Notes: generated by a model from the letters alone, not told the origin. 64,000 bases of DNA from Dictyoglomus turgidum DSM 6724 (GCF_000021645.1 NC_011661.1:1334723-1398722), one strand, 5' to 3'. Numbered from the stretch's first letter, positions 39,568-49,935 are shown. Translations and numbers: made by a program.

Positions 39568-40929
39568 TCACGCCTCTTCTCTTAAACTCAGGGATTTAAA
39601 AGAAGTTGAATTCTTCATAAACAATAGCTTTACAGTACCAGTAGGTCCATTCCTCTGTTTAGCTATTATAATCTCCACTTCTTCAGGCAAATCTGAGTCT
39701 ATCTCTGATTCTTGCGCCTTGTAATATCCTTCTCTATAGATAAATATTACTACATCAGCGTCTTGCTCTAAACCTCCTGAACCTCTTAAGTCTGAAAGTT
39801 GAGGTCTTCTTTCGGCTCTTGTCTCCACAGCTCTTGAAAGTTGCGATATAGCAATAACTGGCACTTCGAGCTCCCTCGCTAAAGATTTAAGTCCTCTTGA
39901 AATCTCAGAAATTTGTTGATGCTCACTTTTATCCCTGTCGAGAAGTCTTATAAGCTGTAAGTAATCCACAATGATAAGAGAAAGTCCTATTTCTGCTTTT
40001 AGTCTTCTTGCCCTTGCTCTCATCTCAATAACATTAAGATCAGGAGTATCATCTACAAAGATAGGCGCCTCTGCTAATTTACCAAAGGCTCTTGCTAATT
40101 TAGGCCATTCCTGTTCCCGAATCTGTCCTGTCCTTAATCTATGAATATCTATCTGAGCCTCCGAACCTAAAAGCCTTAAAGCTAACTGAAAACTTGACAT
40201 CTCGAGACTAAATATGGCCACTGGTAAATGTTCCTCTAAAGCTACATGTTGAGCAATATTTAAACAAAAAGAAGTTTTGCCCATTCCAGGGCGAGCTGCT
40301 ACTATAATTAGATCCGAAGGTTGAAATCCTCCCGTTTTTCTGTCCAAATCCCAAAACCCCGTAGGAATACCAGTAAAAGGTTTTCCTGTTTGATGAATTC
40401 TTTCTATTTCTTTAAAGCTTTTTGCCAAGATATCTCTAAGAGGGACAAGGGTTCTAAATCTATGGTGCTGAGCTATATCAAATATCAATTGTTCTGCCTT
40501 ATCAACTAAAAGTTCTGGATTTTCATTTTCCCTATATCCTAAAGAGACTATCTCAGTACCAGCAGTAATTAGTCTTCTTAAGAGAGCTTTTTCTGCCACA
40601 ATGTTTGCATAGTACTCTACATTAGCAGCAGTAGGAACTACATCAAGAAGGGAGGCAAGATAAACACTACCTCCAACCCTCTCAAGAAGATTTCTACTCC
40701 TCAGCTCTTCTGTAACTGAGACCAAATCTACAGGAAGACCTTTTTCAAACAGTTCTACAATAATTCTAAAAATTATTCCATGATGCTCGTAGTAAAAACT
40801 ATCTGGATTTAATATTTCAATAACCTTGGCTATAGCATCCCTTGAAAGAAGCATTGCACCAAGTACAGCTTGTTCTGCTTCTTCATTATGAGGGGGAACT
40901 CTTCCGAGGATATCTTCCTTATTCTTCAT
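39568..40929 (-). CDS. dnaB: replicative DNA helicase DnaB
   Basis: 453 aa. N-terminal domain (PPHNEEAEQAVLGAMLLSRDAI) and RecA-like hexameric motor with Walker A VAARPGMGKTSFCLNIAQH, IFSLEMSSFQLALRLL, Walker B LIIVDYLQLI, and RGSGGLEQDADVVIFIYRE. There is no intein. It follows rplI, the conserved rpsF-ssb-rpsR-rplI-dnaB order. Confidence 0.97.
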   Translation of the reverse strand: MKNKEDILGRVPPHNEEAEQAVLGAMLLSRDAIAKVIEILNPDSFYYEHHGIIFRIIVELFEKGLPVDLVSVTEELRSRNLLERVGGSVYLASLLDVVPTAANVEYYANIVAEKALLRRLITAGTEIVSLGYRENENPELLVDKAEQLIFDIAQHHRFRTLVPLRDILAKSFKEIERIHQTGKPFTGIPTGFWDLDRKTGGFQPSDLIIVAARPGMGKTSFCLNIAQHVALEEHLPVAIFSLEMSSFQLALRLLGSEAQIDIHRLRTGQIREQEWPKLARAFGKLAEAPIFVDDTPDLNVIEMRARARRLKAEIGLSLIIVDYLQLIRLLDRDKSEHQQISEISRGLKSLARELEVPVIAISQLSRAVETRAERRPQLSDLRGSGGLEQDADVVIFIYREGYYKAQESEIDSDLPEEVEIIIAKQRNGPTGTVKLLFMKNSTSFKSLSLREEA

Positions 40930-40931
40930 CT

Positions 40932-41387
40932 CTATTCAGCCTCAATCAACACTTTAGCATTAGCTACAACTTGAGGATGCAATTTCACCTCAATGTTATA
41001 TTCTCCCAAAGACTTTATAGGTTCATCAAGATTAACTTGTCTTTTATCTATCTCTATCTTCAACTTCTTAGAGATAATCTCCGCAATGTCCTTGCTTGTT
41101 ATAGATCCAAAAAGCTTTCCTCTCTCTCCAACTTTTGCCTTAATCACAAAAACTTCTTTCTCAATATACTCCTTTTCTTTCCTAAATTTTTCCAAAAGCT
41201 TCTCTTCTTTTTTCTTTTGAGAGATCTCCTGCAATTTTAAATGTTCTAACATTCCCTCATTAACTTCTTGTGCTAGTCCCTTAGGAAAAAGATAATTTCT
41301 AGCATATCCATCACTTACATCCACTATTTCTCCTTTTTTTCCTAAGTTATTTACATCTCTTAAGAGTAGAACTTTTACTTTCTTCAT
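40932..41387 (-). CDS. rplI: 50S ribosomal protein L9
   Basis: 151 aa. The N-terminal rRNA-binding domain KVLLLRDVNNLGKKGEIVDVSDGYARNYLFPKGLA is unmistakable; a long helix (EISQKKKEEKLLEKFRKEKEYIE) leads to the C-terminal domain GKLFGSITSKDIAE. It stops 2 nt before dnaB. Confidence 0.97.
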   Translation of the reverse strand: MKKVKVLLLRDVNNLGKKGEIVDVSDGYARNYLFPKGLAQEVNEGMLEHLKLQEISQKKKEEKLLEKFRKEKEYIEKEVFVIKAKVGERGKLFGSITSKDIAEIISKKLKIEIDKRQVNLDEPIKSLGEYNIEVKLHPQVVANAKVLIEAE

Positions 41388-41391
41388 ATAA

Positions 41392-42324
41392 CTACCCCTC
41401 TTTTAGAATTAATTTTTCTCTTAAAGGAAAGAATATGTCAACAAAACCTACTATAAATATTATACTCCCAAAAATAGGATTTAAAATAAAAAGGATGAAA
41501 AGGAGTATACGTAAACTCTTACGTGAAATATAATGTTTTAACAAAATCCATGCAAAAATATAGCCGTTAAAAAGTATAATAGTTTGTAAAAAAAGATACA
41601 AATTAGAAAGGATTATGTTTTTGGAAGGAATATTAACAAAAATAAAGAGGATATATAAGGCAAGAACAGAAAATAATAATTTCTTGGATATCCTAAAACC
41701 TTCAAGATTAGGTAAAGATGGCGCTTCTATTTTAAACCTTTTTAATACTCTTTCCACGATTATATAGTTAAGAAAAACCTGAAATAAGGTGGAGATTATC
41801 AAGAAATAAGGTACAAAGATGTGTAAATTTTCCATAAACTTGTTTTGCATATCAATATATTCGTTATTACTTTCCCCTAAATAATTCCTAAATATCTCCA
41901 AAGATTTTCTCCAACCTTCTTTCATAGCATCAATTCCTATAACTTTCTCAAAGGGCATCTTAAAAAGTATCATGGACAGATATATGCTTAAAATTTCAAA
42001 GAACAGAAGAAGTGTAAAACTTCCAACAATTAACAGTCTCAAATTAAATTTCTTTTGTAGTCCATATCCCAAATATAATCCAAGAATACCTGAAGGTAGC
42101 ATAAGAAAAATGGCACTAAAAGGACTTAACATTAGGGATAGAAGAATAATAGAAATAATCAGAGACAATATAGATATTCTTAATCCATGTCTATAAGTTA
42201 AAATCAAAGAGGGTAAAGGAATGAAATATATCATAGGAAAAAACCAATAAGAAAACCACGCAAGAACAATATTTATAGCAGTGATTAAACTCCCTTCAAC
42301 CAAACCTTGAAGACTTCTATTCAT
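41392..42324 (-). CDS. DUF2232 (YybS-like) multi-spanning membrane protein
   Basis: 310 aa from ATG 42324 (SD AGGAGA, 6-nt spacing; a GTG 15 nt upstream overlaps the SD). About eight predicted membrane helices. The N-terminal LVEGSLITAINIVLAWFSYWFFPMIYFIPLPSLI and the FRNYLGES.. loop resemble the DUF2232 family, encoded between rpsR and rplI in Firmicutes. Function unknown; possibly a transporter-like protein of the replication/translation operon. Confidence 0.82.
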   Translation of the reverse strand: MNRSLQGLVEGSLITAINIVLAWFSYWFFPMIYFIPLPSLILTYRHGLRISILSLIISIILLSLMLSPFSAIFLMLPSGILGLYLGYGLQKKFNLRLLIVGSFTLLLFFEILSIYLSMILFKMPFEKVIGIDAMKEGWRKSLEIFRNYLGESNNEYIDMQNKFMENLHIFVPYFLIISTLFQVFLNYIIVERVLKRFKIEAPSLPNLEGFRISKKLLFSVLALYILFIFVNIPSKNIILSNLYLFLQTIILFNGYIFAWILLKHYISRKSLRILLFILFILNPIFGSIIFIVGFVDIFFPLREKLILKEG

Positions 42325-42347
42325 AGATTCTCTCCTCACATAATAAT

Positions 42348-42370
42348 AAGGAGGGCAAAGTGCCCTCCTT
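42348..42370 (-). terminator. intercistronic hairpin after rpsR
   Basis: A perfect 10-bp inverted repeat (AAGGAGGGCA / TGCCCTCCTT, 3-nt loop). On the minus strand it is followed by ATTATTAT, a weak U-rich tract, so partial termination between rpsR and the DUF2232-rplI-dnaB genes is likely. Confidence 0.6.
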
Positions 42371-42402
42371 TAATCTTTATAAAACTACCAAATTTAAATA
42401 GT

Positions 42403-42657
42403 CTATTTAACCACATAAGGTAATAAAGCCATATACCTTGCTCTCTTGATGGCAGTACTTAACTGTCTTTGATGTCTTGCACAATTTCCACTGATTCTAC
42501 GAGGTATTATCTTGCCTTTTTCAGTCATAAATCTTTTCAATCTTTCCACATTTTTATAATCAATATAATCTATCTTTTCACTACAAAAAATACAGTATTT
42601 TTTCTTTGATGGATAAGCGAACTTAGGAGCTTTTGTAGAAGCCTTCTCATTACTCAT
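42403..42657 (-). CDS. rpsR: 30S ribosomal protein S18
   Basis: 84 aa from ATG 42657 (SD GAGGAGG at 6 nt; the longer GTG-started ORF would place the SD inside the coding sequence). Core motif [47 protein letters not shown] is S18; the two CxxC-type cysteines hint at the zinc-binding version. The start overlaps the ssb stop. Confidence 0.96.
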   Translation of the reverse strand: MSNEKASTKAPKFAYPSKKKYCIFCSEKIDYIDYKNVERLKRFMTEKGKIIPRRISGNCARHQRQLSTAIKRARYMALLPYVVK

Positions 42658-43090
42658 TACTTTCCTCCTCACTTTCCTCTAATATTTCATTTAATATCTC
42701 TTCTTCATTTTCTATATCAATATCAAGAATCTCCTCTGAAGGTTCTTCAATTGAAATACTTTCTGTATTCTCACTCTTTTTTCCCAAAAAGTGTACATTT
42801 ATTGCTTCTACCTCAACCACTCTCCTTCTTTGGCCATCGGGAGTCTGATAAGTTCTTGTCCTAAGTCTTCCCTCCACAGCTACAAGCCTACCCTTTTTAA
42901 GATAATCACCACATATTTCTGCCAATCTTCTCCATGCCACAATATCAATAAAATCTGCAGTACTTTCCCCCTTACTATTCTTAGGCCTATTCACAGCAAT
43001 TCTAAAAGTAGTCACAGGTATACCAGAAGGTGTATACCTCATCTCAGGGTCTCTTACCAAATGTCCAATAAGCAAAACTTTATTTAACAT
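42650..43090 (-). CDS. ssb: single-stranded DNA-binding protein
   Basis: 146 aa. OB-fold: [65 protein letters not shown]. The C-terminal tail is acidic ([17 protein letters not shown]...) but ends ESNE instead of the canonical DDDIPF-type tip, which is notable because that tip binds partner proteins. Located between rpsF and rpsR as usual. Confidence 0.96.
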   Translation of the reverse strand: MLNKVLLIGHLVRDPEMRYTPSGIPVTTFRIAVNRPKNSKGESTADFIDIVAWRRLAEICGDYLKKGRLVAVEGRLRTRTYQTPDGQRRRVVEVEAINVHFLGKKSENTESISIEEPSEEILDIDIENEEEILNEILEESEEESNE

Positions 43091-43093
43091 TTT

Positions 43094-43387
43094 TTACTCT
43101 TCTTTCTCCAAGAGAGTAATCATATAGCGCAAGAGTTTTTCTCTTAATTTTAATCTCCGCTCAAATTCTGGAAGCTGAGTCTGAGGAAACAAAAAGTTCA
43201 TAACCACATAATAACCCTCGGTAAATTTTTTAACAGGATACGCAAGGGTTCTTTTACCCCATACGTCTACATTTTGTACTTCGCCACCCAAATTTTGAAT
43301 ATCTTGTTGGATACCCTCATAAAGTGTTTTGAAATCTTCTTCGGATAACTCAGGACTTATTAAACACATAATCTCGTATTTACGCAT
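43094..43387 (-). CDS. rpsF: 30S ribosomal protein S6
   Basis: 97 aa; [20 protein letters not shown] start, [25 protein letters not shown] core and [17 protein letters not shown] are typical of S6. First gene of the rpsF-ssb-rpsR operon; SD GGGAGGTAGG before ATG. It is preceded by a ~60-nt leader with a candidate S6:S18 binding hairpin. Confidence 0.97.
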   Translation of the reverse strand: MRKYEIMCLISPELSEEDFKTLYEGIQQDIQNLGGEVQNVDVWGKRTLAYPVKKFTEGYYVVMNFLFPQTQLPEFERRLKLREKLLRYMITLLEKEE

Positions 43388-43413
43388 CTCCTACCTCCCT
43401 TGGACTTATTTGG

Positions 43414-43434
43414 CCCCATACTCTCGGTATGGAG
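43414..43434 (-). promoter_or_regulatory. candidate S6:S18-binding leader hairpin
   Basis: In the 5' UTR of rpsF, 7-bp stem (CTCCATA / TATGGGG, one G-U pair) closed by the loop CCGAGAG. The CCG is the conserved element reported for leader RNAs bound by the S6:S18 heterodimer in many bacteria. It lies ~30 nt before the start codon and could repress the rpsF operon when S6:S18 is in excess. Confidence 0.6.
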
Positions 43435-43451
43435 CAGGATTTAGCTCAAAA

Positions 43452-43480
43452 ATTATACTATTATTTTAACAAAATGCCAA
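43452..43480 (-). promoter_or_regulatory. promoter for rpsF-ssb-rpsR operon
   Basis: On the minus strand TTGGCA (43480-43475), 17-nt spacer, TATAAT (43457-43452). The transcription start should be near 43445, giving a ~58-nt leader. Divergent from the ilvE promoter. Confidence 0.78.
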
Positions 43481-43490
43481 GAGATTTCAA

Positions 43491-43519
43491 TTGAAAAATT
43501 TCCATTCTAAATGTATAAT
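43491..43519 (+). promoter_or_regulatory. promoter for the ilvE-lysA-hom-thrCB-asd-lysC operon
   Basis: TTGAAA (43491-43496), 17-nt spacer, TATAAT (43514-43519). The predicted 5' UTR is only ~24 nt before ATG 43550, so no attenuator or riboswitch fits in front of this amino acid operon. Confidence 0.75.
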
Positions 43520-43549
43520 TTTACCTTAAAAAAAGGAGGGAAAAACAAA

Positions 43550-44437
43550 ATGGGATTAGTTTATATTAATGGAGAATTTATTCCTACAGAGAACGCAAAA
43601 ATTTCTGTTTTTGACCGTGGACTTCTTTATGGTGACGGCGTATTTGAGGGAATAAGATCATATAACGGAAGTGTTTTCAAACTCAAGGAGCATTTGGAAA
43701 GATTATACGCATCGGCAAAAGCAGTATGGCTTAATATACCTTTATCTTTTAAAGAAATGGAAGAGGCAGTCTTAGAGACTGTAAGAGTGAACAATTTAAG
43801 AGATTCCTATATAAGGCTTATTGTTACAAGAGGAGCATACGGACTTGGAATAGATCCTTGGGAATGCAAAGAGGGTACTGTCATAATCATAGCAGACAAG
43901 ATAAAGGTCTTTCCTGAAGAGTTTTACCAAACTGGCCTAAATGCTGTTACTGTTGCTACCAGAAGATCTCCCACTGATGTTTTAGATCCGAGAATAAAAT
44001 CTCTAAACTACATGAGTAATATTCTTGCAAGAATAGAAGCAAGAATTGCTGGTGCTGCTGAGGGAATAATGTTAAATCATCAAGGATATGTAACTGAAGC
44101 AACTGTAGATAATATATTTTTCGTAAAAAATGGCATATTATTTACTCCATCAGTAACCTTAGGTGCTCTTCCAGGTATAACAAGGGCAACAGTAATAGAA
44201 CTTGCAAAGAAAGAGCTTGGTCTTGAAGTTGTGGAAGGATTTTTCACAAGATACGATCTTTATAATGCCGATGAAGTATTTCTGACAGGTACTGCAGTAG
44301 AGATAATCTCAGTTATAAAGATTGACGAAAGAATTATTGGAAATGGAAAACCAGGAGAAATTACTCAAAAGATAAGAAAAATCTTCCACGAATATGCAAA
44401 CTCTGGAGTAGCAGGAAGTCCGGTATATGGAAAATAA
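43550..44437 (+). CDS. ilvE: branched-chain amino acid aminotransferase (class IV)
   Basis: 295 aa from ATG 43550 (SD AAAGGAGGG; an upstream ATG at 43511 lies before the SD and in the promoter -10). Class IV PLP fold: LVYINGEFIPTENAKISVFDRGLLYGDGVFEGIR, PLP-lysine in DPRIKSLNYMSNILARIEA, EATVDNIFFVKNG and TPSVTLGALPGITRATVIELA, FLTGTAVEIISV. It transaminates Val/Leu/Ile; leading an aspartate-family operon suggests a link to isoleucine made from threonine. Confidence 0.92.
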   Translation: MGLVYINGEFIPTENAKISVFDRGLLYGDGVFEGIRSYNGSVFKLKEHLERLYASAKAVWLNIPLSFKEMEEAVLETVRVNNLRDSYIRLIVTRGAYGLGIDPWECKEGTVIIIADKIKVFPEEFYQTGLNAVTVATRRSPTDVLDPRIKSLNYMSNILARIEARIAGAAEGIMLNHQGYVTEATVDNIFFVKNGILFTPSVTLGALPGITRATVIELAKKELGLEVVEGFFTRYDLYNADEVFLTGTAVEIISVIKIDERIIGNGKPGEITQKIRKIFHEYANSGVAGSPVYGK

Positions 44438-45698
44438 AGTATATCCTATAACCTTTAAGAAGGATGAAGACTATAAAATAGGAGGAGTAAGTATACCTTA
44501 TTTAGGAGAAAAATATGGAACTCCTCTTTATATATTAGACAAGGAAACACTGATTTTTCAGGCTCAAAAATATATAAACTCTTGGAAAAAATATTACAAA
44601 AACAAATATAAGGTATTATTTGCAATAAAAGCTCTGCCTATTTTAGAAGTCATTAGAATATTTAAAAATTATGGTTTAGGAGCTCTTGTTTCTACAGGGG
44701 GAGAACTGTATATAGCCTTAAGTGCTAATGTACCATCTGAAGACATATACTTCCATGGAAATGCAAAAACTCTAAAGGAGATTGAATATGCCATCGATCA
44801 GAAGGTTGGAGCAATAATTATAGATAACTTTGATGAATACGAAAAGATAAAATATGTATTGTCTAAAAAAGATACAAAAGTAAAAGTATTGGTAAGGATC
44901 ATACCTAATATAGAAGTTAATACCCATAAATCTATCCGTACGGGGCAAACGGACACTAAGTTTGGCTTACCCATAGAGCAGGCTTTAGTGCTCATAGAAA
45001 AAATAAATACGGAAAAAAACATAATTTTTAAGGGAATACATTCCCATATAGGATCCCAGATATTTGATATCTCAGCATATGTTAAACTTTCCGAAGTATT
45101 AAGCGAAGTATATAAAGAGCTAAATAGTAAAAACATAACTGTAGAAGAGATGAGTATAGGTGGTGGATTAGGAGTAGCCTATACAAAAGAGGATAATCCC
45201 CCTGACATAGAGGACCTTGCCCGAGAAGTATCAAATAAATTTAGTGAGACTATTGGGCATAATTTCAAATTAATCTGTGAGCCAGGAAGATCTCTTGTAG
45301 GTAGAGCAGGAATTACTCTTTATAGAATTGAGAGTAGGAAAGAACTTGGCATAAGAAAATATGTTTCGGTAGACGGAGGAATGTCAGATAATATAAGACC
45401 ATCTCTATACGGAGCAAAATATTCGGCCCTAATTATAACTAAAGGAGATAGGGAAGAAATTTTTTCCATAGCAGGAAAGCATTGTGAATCAGGAGATATT
45501 TTAATAAAAGACTTTTCGGGTTTATGGCCTAATCCTGGAGATTATTTAATAACCTTTACAACTGGTGCCTACAACTTTTCCATGTATACGTGGTACAATG
45601 CTACTCCAAGACCTGCAGTAGTATTAGTAGAAAATGGGAAAGATAGGATTATAGTAAAAAGAGAAAATTATGAGGACCTATTAGGGGGACAGATATGA
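44427..45698 (+). CDS. lysA: diaminopimelate decarboxylase
   Basis: 423 aa fold-III PLP enzyme converting meso-DAP to L-lysine. PLP-Lys in VLFAIKALPILEVIR, IHSHIGSQIFDIS, SIGGGLGVAYTKED, CEPGRSLVGRAGI and the ESGDIL active-site segment (KHCESGDILIKD) are intact. Overlaps ilvE by 11 nt and hom by 4 nt. Confidence 0.94.
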   Translation: MENKVYPITFKKDEDYKIGGVSIPYLGEKYGTPLYILDKETLIFQAQKYINSWKKYYKNKYKVLFAIKALPILEVIRIFKNYGLGALVSTGGELYIALSANVPSEDIYFHGNAKTLKEIEYAIDQKVGAIIIDNFDEYEKIKYVLSKKDTKVKVLVRIIPNIEVNTHKSIRTGQTDTKFGLPIEQALVLIEKINTEKNIIFKGIHSHIGSQIFDISAYVKLSEVLSEVYKELNSKNITVEEMSIGGGLGVAYTKEDNPPDIEDLAREVSNKFSETIGHNFKLICEPGRSLVGRAGITLYRIESRKELGIRKYVSVDGGMSDNIRPSLYGAKYSALIITKGDREEIFSIAGKHCESGDILIKDFSGLWPNPGDYLITFTTGAYNFSMYTWYNATPRPAVVLVENGKDRIIVKRENYEDLLGGQI

Positions 45699-46969
45699 AG
45701 ATCGGGATTCTTGGAGGAGGACAAGTGGGGCAGGCTCTTTGGGATACTATCCACATGGAGAAAGAAAATATCCTAAATATTCTTGGAGAACCTCTAGAGA
45801 TTAAAAAAGTACTTGTAAGAGATCTTTCTAAAAAAAGAGATATACCTAAGGATTTTTTAACTAACAATCCTGACGAGATAATTTATGATAAAGAGATATC
45901 TCTTATTGTAGAAGTAATGGGAGGAGAAGAGCCCGCTCATACTTATATAAAAAGGGCCTTAGAAGAAAAAAAGTTTGTAGTTACTGCAAACAAAGAAGTA
46001 ATTGCTCTTCATGGTGATGAACTTCATAAAATAGCAAGAAAAAAAGGAGTAGATATAGCTTTTGAAGCAAGTGTAGGTGGAGGGATACCGTTAATAAAAA
46101 CTATTAAAGAAGCTATGGCTGTGGATAAAGTCAAGGAAATATGGGCGATTGTAAATGGAACTACAAATTATATATTAACAAAAATGGAAGAAGAACTTAG
46201 AGATTTTGAGGAAGTATTAAGAGAAGCTCAAAAATTAGGATATGCTGAGCCTGATCCATCAAAAGATATATTGGGACTTGATACAAAATTCAAATTAGCA
46301 ATACTCTCTTCTTTTGCTTATCATACAACAATAAAACCAGAAGAAATCTATACTGAAGGAATCGAAAAGATTTCCTTAAGAGATATCCAATATGCAAAAG
46401 AACTTGGATATAAAATAAAACTTCTTGCAATAAGCAAATTCTATAATGGTGAAATAGAAGTAAGAGTTCATCCAACTATGATTCCCTTATCATCTCCTTT
46501 ATCTTCTGTAAATGGTGTCTATAACGCCATATTATTGAGGGCAGAAAAAAGAGGAGATGTGTTGCTATATGGAGAAGGAGCAGGACCCTATCCTACCGCA
46601 ATGGCTCTTCTTTCTGATATTTTGGAGGCAACTCATACCATCCTTTATTCGGTTCCTCGGTATTATTCCTTTGCTTATCTCTATCCTTCTAAAATAAAAC
46701 CTAGCGATGAGATATATACCCGATACTATATAAGATTATGGGTAAAAGACCAACCAGGAGTTTTAGCTCAAATAGCTAAAATATTAGGAGAAAATCACAT
46801 AAGCATTTCCTCAGTCATTCAGAAAGAAACTTCAGAAAAAGAAGGAAAAGCAGAACTCGTAATTTTAACTCATAAAACCTACGAAAAAAGTATGTCAAAA
46901 GCAATTGAAGAGATAAAGTTGCTACCTATTCTTGAAGAATGGGGAAGTTTAATAAGAATTGAGGTGTGA
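45695..46969 (+). CDS. hom: homoserine dehydrogenase
   Basis: 424 aa. NAD(P)-binding [18 protein letters not shown], catalytic region [48 protein letters not shown] and [16 protein letters not shown]; a C-terminal ACT domain (residues ~345-424: [25 protein letters not shown]) predicts feedback control, probably by threonine. Reduces aspartate semialdehyde to homoserine. Confidence 0.95.
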   Translation: MKIGILGGGQVGQALWDTIHMEKENILNILGEPLEIKKVLVRDLSKKRDIPKDFLTNNPDEIIYDKEISLIVEVMGGEEPAHTYIKRALEEKKFVVTANKEVIALHGDELHKIARKKGVDIAFEASVGGGIPLIKTIKEAMAVDKVKEIWAIVNGTTNYILTKMEEELRDFEEVLREAQKLGYAEPDPSKDILGLDTKFKLAILSSFAYHTTIKPEEIYTEGIEKISLRDIQYAKELGYKIKLLAISKFYNGEIEVRVHPTMIPLSSPLSSVNGVYNAILLRAEKRGDVLLYGEGAGPYPTAMALLSDILEATHTILYSVPRYYSFAYLYPSKIKPSDEIYTRYYIRLWVKDQPGVLAQIAKILGENHISISSVIQKETSEKEGKAELVILTHKTYEKSMSKAIEEIKLLPILEEWGSLIRIEV

Positions 46970-46973
46970 AGAA

Positions 46974-48014
46974 ATGAATGGCGTAATACCGAGATACAGA
47001 GATCTCCTCCCCATAACCGATAAAACCCCTCTAATAACCCTACATGAAGGTAATACTCCACTAATATATGCCAACAATCTCTCTAAGAAATATGGTATAG
47101 ATATATGGCTTAAATATGAAGGTATGAATCCTACCGGATCCTTCAAAGATAGAGGTATGGTGGTAGCAATTGCAAAAGCTTTAGAAGAAAAAAGTGAGAT
47201 GGTTATATGTGCTTCTACAGGAAACACCGCCGCCTCAGCAGCTGCATATGCTGCTCTTACAAATCTAAAAGCTTTTGTGGTACTCCCAGAAAAGGCTATT
47301 GCTTTAGGGAAACTTGCCCAAGCTATAATGTATGGTGCTAAAATAATTAGTGTAAAAGGAAATTTTGATGACGCTTTAAAATTAGTAAAAGAGATCTCTC
47401 AAAAATTTCCTATTACCTTAGTAAACTCTATAAATCCTTATCGATTAGAAGGACAAAAAACAGCAGCTTTTGAGATTTGTGATGTTCTTAGTAGAAATCC
47501 TGAAAATCTTGCTATTCCTGTTGGAAATGCGGGAAATATATCTGCCTATTGGATGGGCTTTAAAGAATATTATAAAATAGGGAAAATAAAACAACTTCCT
47601 AAAATGCTTGGATTTCAAGCAGAGGGTGCTGCTCCTCTTGTAAAAGGGTATCCTATTCCTAATCCACAAACTATAGCTACAGCAATAAAAATAGGAAATC
47701 CTGCAAGTTGGGATAAAGCTATAAACGCAGTTAAAGAATCCTTAGGCCTAATTGACACTGTCTCCGACGAAGAAATATTAGAAGCTCAAAAGGAATTAGC
47801 CTCAAAAGAAGGAATATTTGTAGAGCCAGCTTCTGCAGCATCATGGGCTGGGGTAAAAAAACTTTTAAGAGAGAATAGATTCCCAGGTAAAGAAGTAGTA
47901 TGTGTTCTTACTGGACATGGCTTAAAAGATCCAGATATAGCTATAAAACAAGCTAAGATTGATGTATCTATCGAACCTAAAATAGAAGAATTTCAGAAGA
48001 TATTAGAAAAATGA
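46974..48014 (+). CDS. thrC: threonine synthase
   Basis: 346 aa from ATG 46974 (SD GAGGTG overlapping the hom stop). Short class II-type enzyme: [23 protein letters not shown]-lysine in [50 protein letters not shown] and [12 protein letters not shown]. It makes threonine from O-phosphohomoserine. Overlaps thrB by 4 nt. Confidence 0.96.
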   Translation: MNGVIPRYRDLLPITDKTPLITLHEGNTPLIYANNLSKKYGIDIWLKYEGMNPTGSFKDRGMVVAIAKALEEKSEMVICASTGNTAASAAAYAALTNLKAFVVLPEKAIALGKLAQAIMYGAKIISVKGNFDDALKLVKEISQKFPITLVNSINPYRLEGQKTAAFEICDVLSRNPENLAIPVGNAGNISAYWMGFKEYYKIGKIKQLPKMLGFQAEGAAPLVKGYPIPNPQTIATAIKIGNPASWDKAINAVKESLGLIDTVSDEEILEAQKELASKEGIFVEPASAASWAGVKKLLRENRFPGKEVVCVLTGHGLKDPDIAIKQAKIDVSIEPKIEEFQKILEK

Positions 48015-48904
48015 GATATCTTATTAAGGTGCCTGCCACATCTGCTAACTTGGGACCTGGTTTTGATACTATAGGTATCTGTTGGGATTTATATCTTAGA
48101 ATAGATATTGAGTTAAATTCCCTTGAAAAAAGGATTCTAAACAATAATAAGGAAGAGATTAAGAAGAATGACTTATTTCTTCAAAGCCTAGCCTATACAT
48201 TAGACTATCTTAGGTTTAAAGAAGATCTTAAATATACTATAAAAATAGAGTCTGAGATACCCATAGGAAAAGGACTTGGGAGCAGTGCTGCCGCCATCTT
48301 AGGAGGTATATTCACAGCAGAGATAATTGCCAATAAAAAACTCGAAAAATTTGAAAAAATAAAAATTGCTTTAAATTTTGAGAATCATATTGACAATTTA
48401 TCAGCTTGTTTAGAAGGAGGCGTTGTAATATGTTTAAAAAACGAAAATGAAATTTTCTTTAGCAAACTACCTGTATATAGTAACATATATGGGGTTATTT
48501 TCATTCCCAAATATACGTTATCCACAGAATCAGCAAGAAAAATTTTACCTCAAAATTATCCCAAAGAAGACGTAATATTTAATTTACAAAAACTAAGTTT
48601 TTTAATAACAGGATTAATTAAAGGTGATGAAGCTCTAATAGACATGGGGATGGATGATAAAATTCACCAACCTTACAGATTTAAACTAGTAAAAGAGTAT
48701 AATACCCTTAAAGAGGAATTAAAAAAGTTTAATAAAAAGTTAGTACTAAGCGGAGCTGGACCTTCATTAATAACTCTAACATTCTCTTATAAAAAAGCCC
48801 TTGAAATTTTGAAAAACTTAGAAAATAATTTAAAAAATAAAATTGATGGTAAACTTATGGTTCTAAAAGTTAATAATGAAGGAATTAAAATAGAAAATCT
48901 CTAA
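48011..48904 (+). CDS. thrB: homoserine kinase
   Basis: 297 aa GHMP kinase: [21 protein letters not shown], the ATP loop [18 protein letters not shown] and C-terminal [15 protein letters not shown]. It supplies O-phosphohomoserine to ThrC encoded just upstream. Slightly more AT-rich and Asn/Lys-rich than its neighbours. Confidence 0.95.
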   Translation: MRYLIKVPATSANLGPGFDTIGICWDLYLRIDIELNSLEKRILNNNKEEIKKNDLFLQSLAYTLDYLRFKEDLKYTIKIESEIPIGKGLGSSAAAILGGIFTAEIIANKKLEKFEKIKIALNFENHIDNLSACLEGGVVICLKNENEIFFSKLPVYSNIYGVIFIPKYTLSTESARKILPQNYPKEDVIFNLQKLSFLITGLIKGDEALIDMGMDDKIHQPYRFKLVKEYNTLKEELKKFNKKLVLSGAGPSLITLTFSYKKALEILKNLENNLKNKIDGKLMVLKVNNEGIKIENL

Positions 48905-48920
48905 GTAAGGAGGTAATTAG

Positions 48921-49919
48921 ATGGGATATAAAATAGCGGTAGTCGGAGCAACAGGTCTTGTAGGACAAGAGATGTTAAAGATACTTTATGAAAGAAAAAT
49001 CCCCATTTCAGAATTGTATGCCTTTGCTTCTGCAAAATCTGAAGGAACATATGTGGAGTTTGGAAACGAAAAGATAAAAGTTGAAAAAGCCACGGCAGAT
49101 GGAATTGCTAAGGCTGAATTTGCATTATTCTCTATTGGAGAAGAGATTAGTCTTGAACTTGCTCCTGAAATTGCAAAAAAAGGAACCATAATTATAGATA
49201 ATAGCAATGCATTTAGAATGGACCCTGAAGTACCTCTTGTAATACCAGAGATAAATCCAGAGGATCTAAAAAATCATAAAAACATAATTGCAAATCCAAA
49301 TTGTTCAACTATACAAATGCTCGTAGCTTTAAATCCTCTTCACAAGAGATGGAAACTTAAGAGAATATTTGTAGCAACTTATCAGTCGGTATCTGGAAAA
49401 GGAAAAGATGCTATAGACGAGCTTTTAACTTCTACTTCAGCTTTTCTTAAAAGGGAAGATCATCCTCCTAAAGTTTTTCCCCATCCTATCGCGTTTAACC
49501 TAATTCCACATATTGATAGTTTTGAAGACGAAAATTATACCAGAGAAGAGATGAAGATGGTAAGAGAAACCCATAAAATACTGCATGATCCAACTATAAA
49601 AGTTTCTCCAACCTGCGTAAGAACTCCTGTAATAAGAGGACATTCAGAAGTAATTAATGCTGAGTTTCAAGATGATTTCTCTTTGGAAGAGGTTTTTGAA
49701 GTTTTATCCAATGCACCTGGTGTAAGAGTTTTAGATGAACCTTCAAATAAGGTCTATCCAATGCCTATCTTTTGCGAAGGAAGAGATGAGGTATTTGTGG
49801 GTAGAATTCGAAAAGATTTATTTAACCCAAGATCTATAAATATGTGGGTTGTGTCAGATAATATTAGAAAAGGTGCAGCTTTAAATGCTATTCAAATTCT
49901 TGAATATTTAATAAAATAA
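48921..49919 (+). CDS. asd: aspartate-semialdehyde dehydrogenase
   Basis: 332 aa. AVVGATGLVGQEMLKIL (NADP binding), catalytic Cys128 in ANPNCSTIQMLVAL, YQSVSGKGKDAIDEL and HKILHDPTIKVSPTCVRTPVIRGHSE with the substrate Arg and His. SD AAGGAGGT. Shared step for lysine and threonine/methionine branches. Confidence 0.96.
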   Translation: MGYKIAVVGATGLVGQEMLKILYERKIPISELYAFASAKSEGTYVEFGNEKIKVEKATADGIAKAEFALFSIGEEISLELAPEIAKKGTIIIDNSNAFRMDPEVPLVIPEINPEDLKNHKNIIANPNCSTIQMLVALNPLHKRWKLKRIFVATYQSVSGKGKDAIDELLTSTSAFLKREDHPPKVFPHPIAFNLIPHIDSFEDENYTREEMKMVRETHKILHDPTIKVSPTCVRTPVIRGHSEVINAEFQDDFSLEEVFEVLSNAPGVRVLDEPSNKVYPMPIFCEGRDEVFVGRIRKDLFNPRSINMWVVSDNIRKGAALNAIQILEYLIK

Positions 49920-49935
49920 GGAGGAAATATAGAAG

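Noticed and set aside
43520-43549. Lysine riboswitch or threonine attenuator before ilvE-lysA
   Set aside because: The leader is only about 24 nt and contains just the SD.
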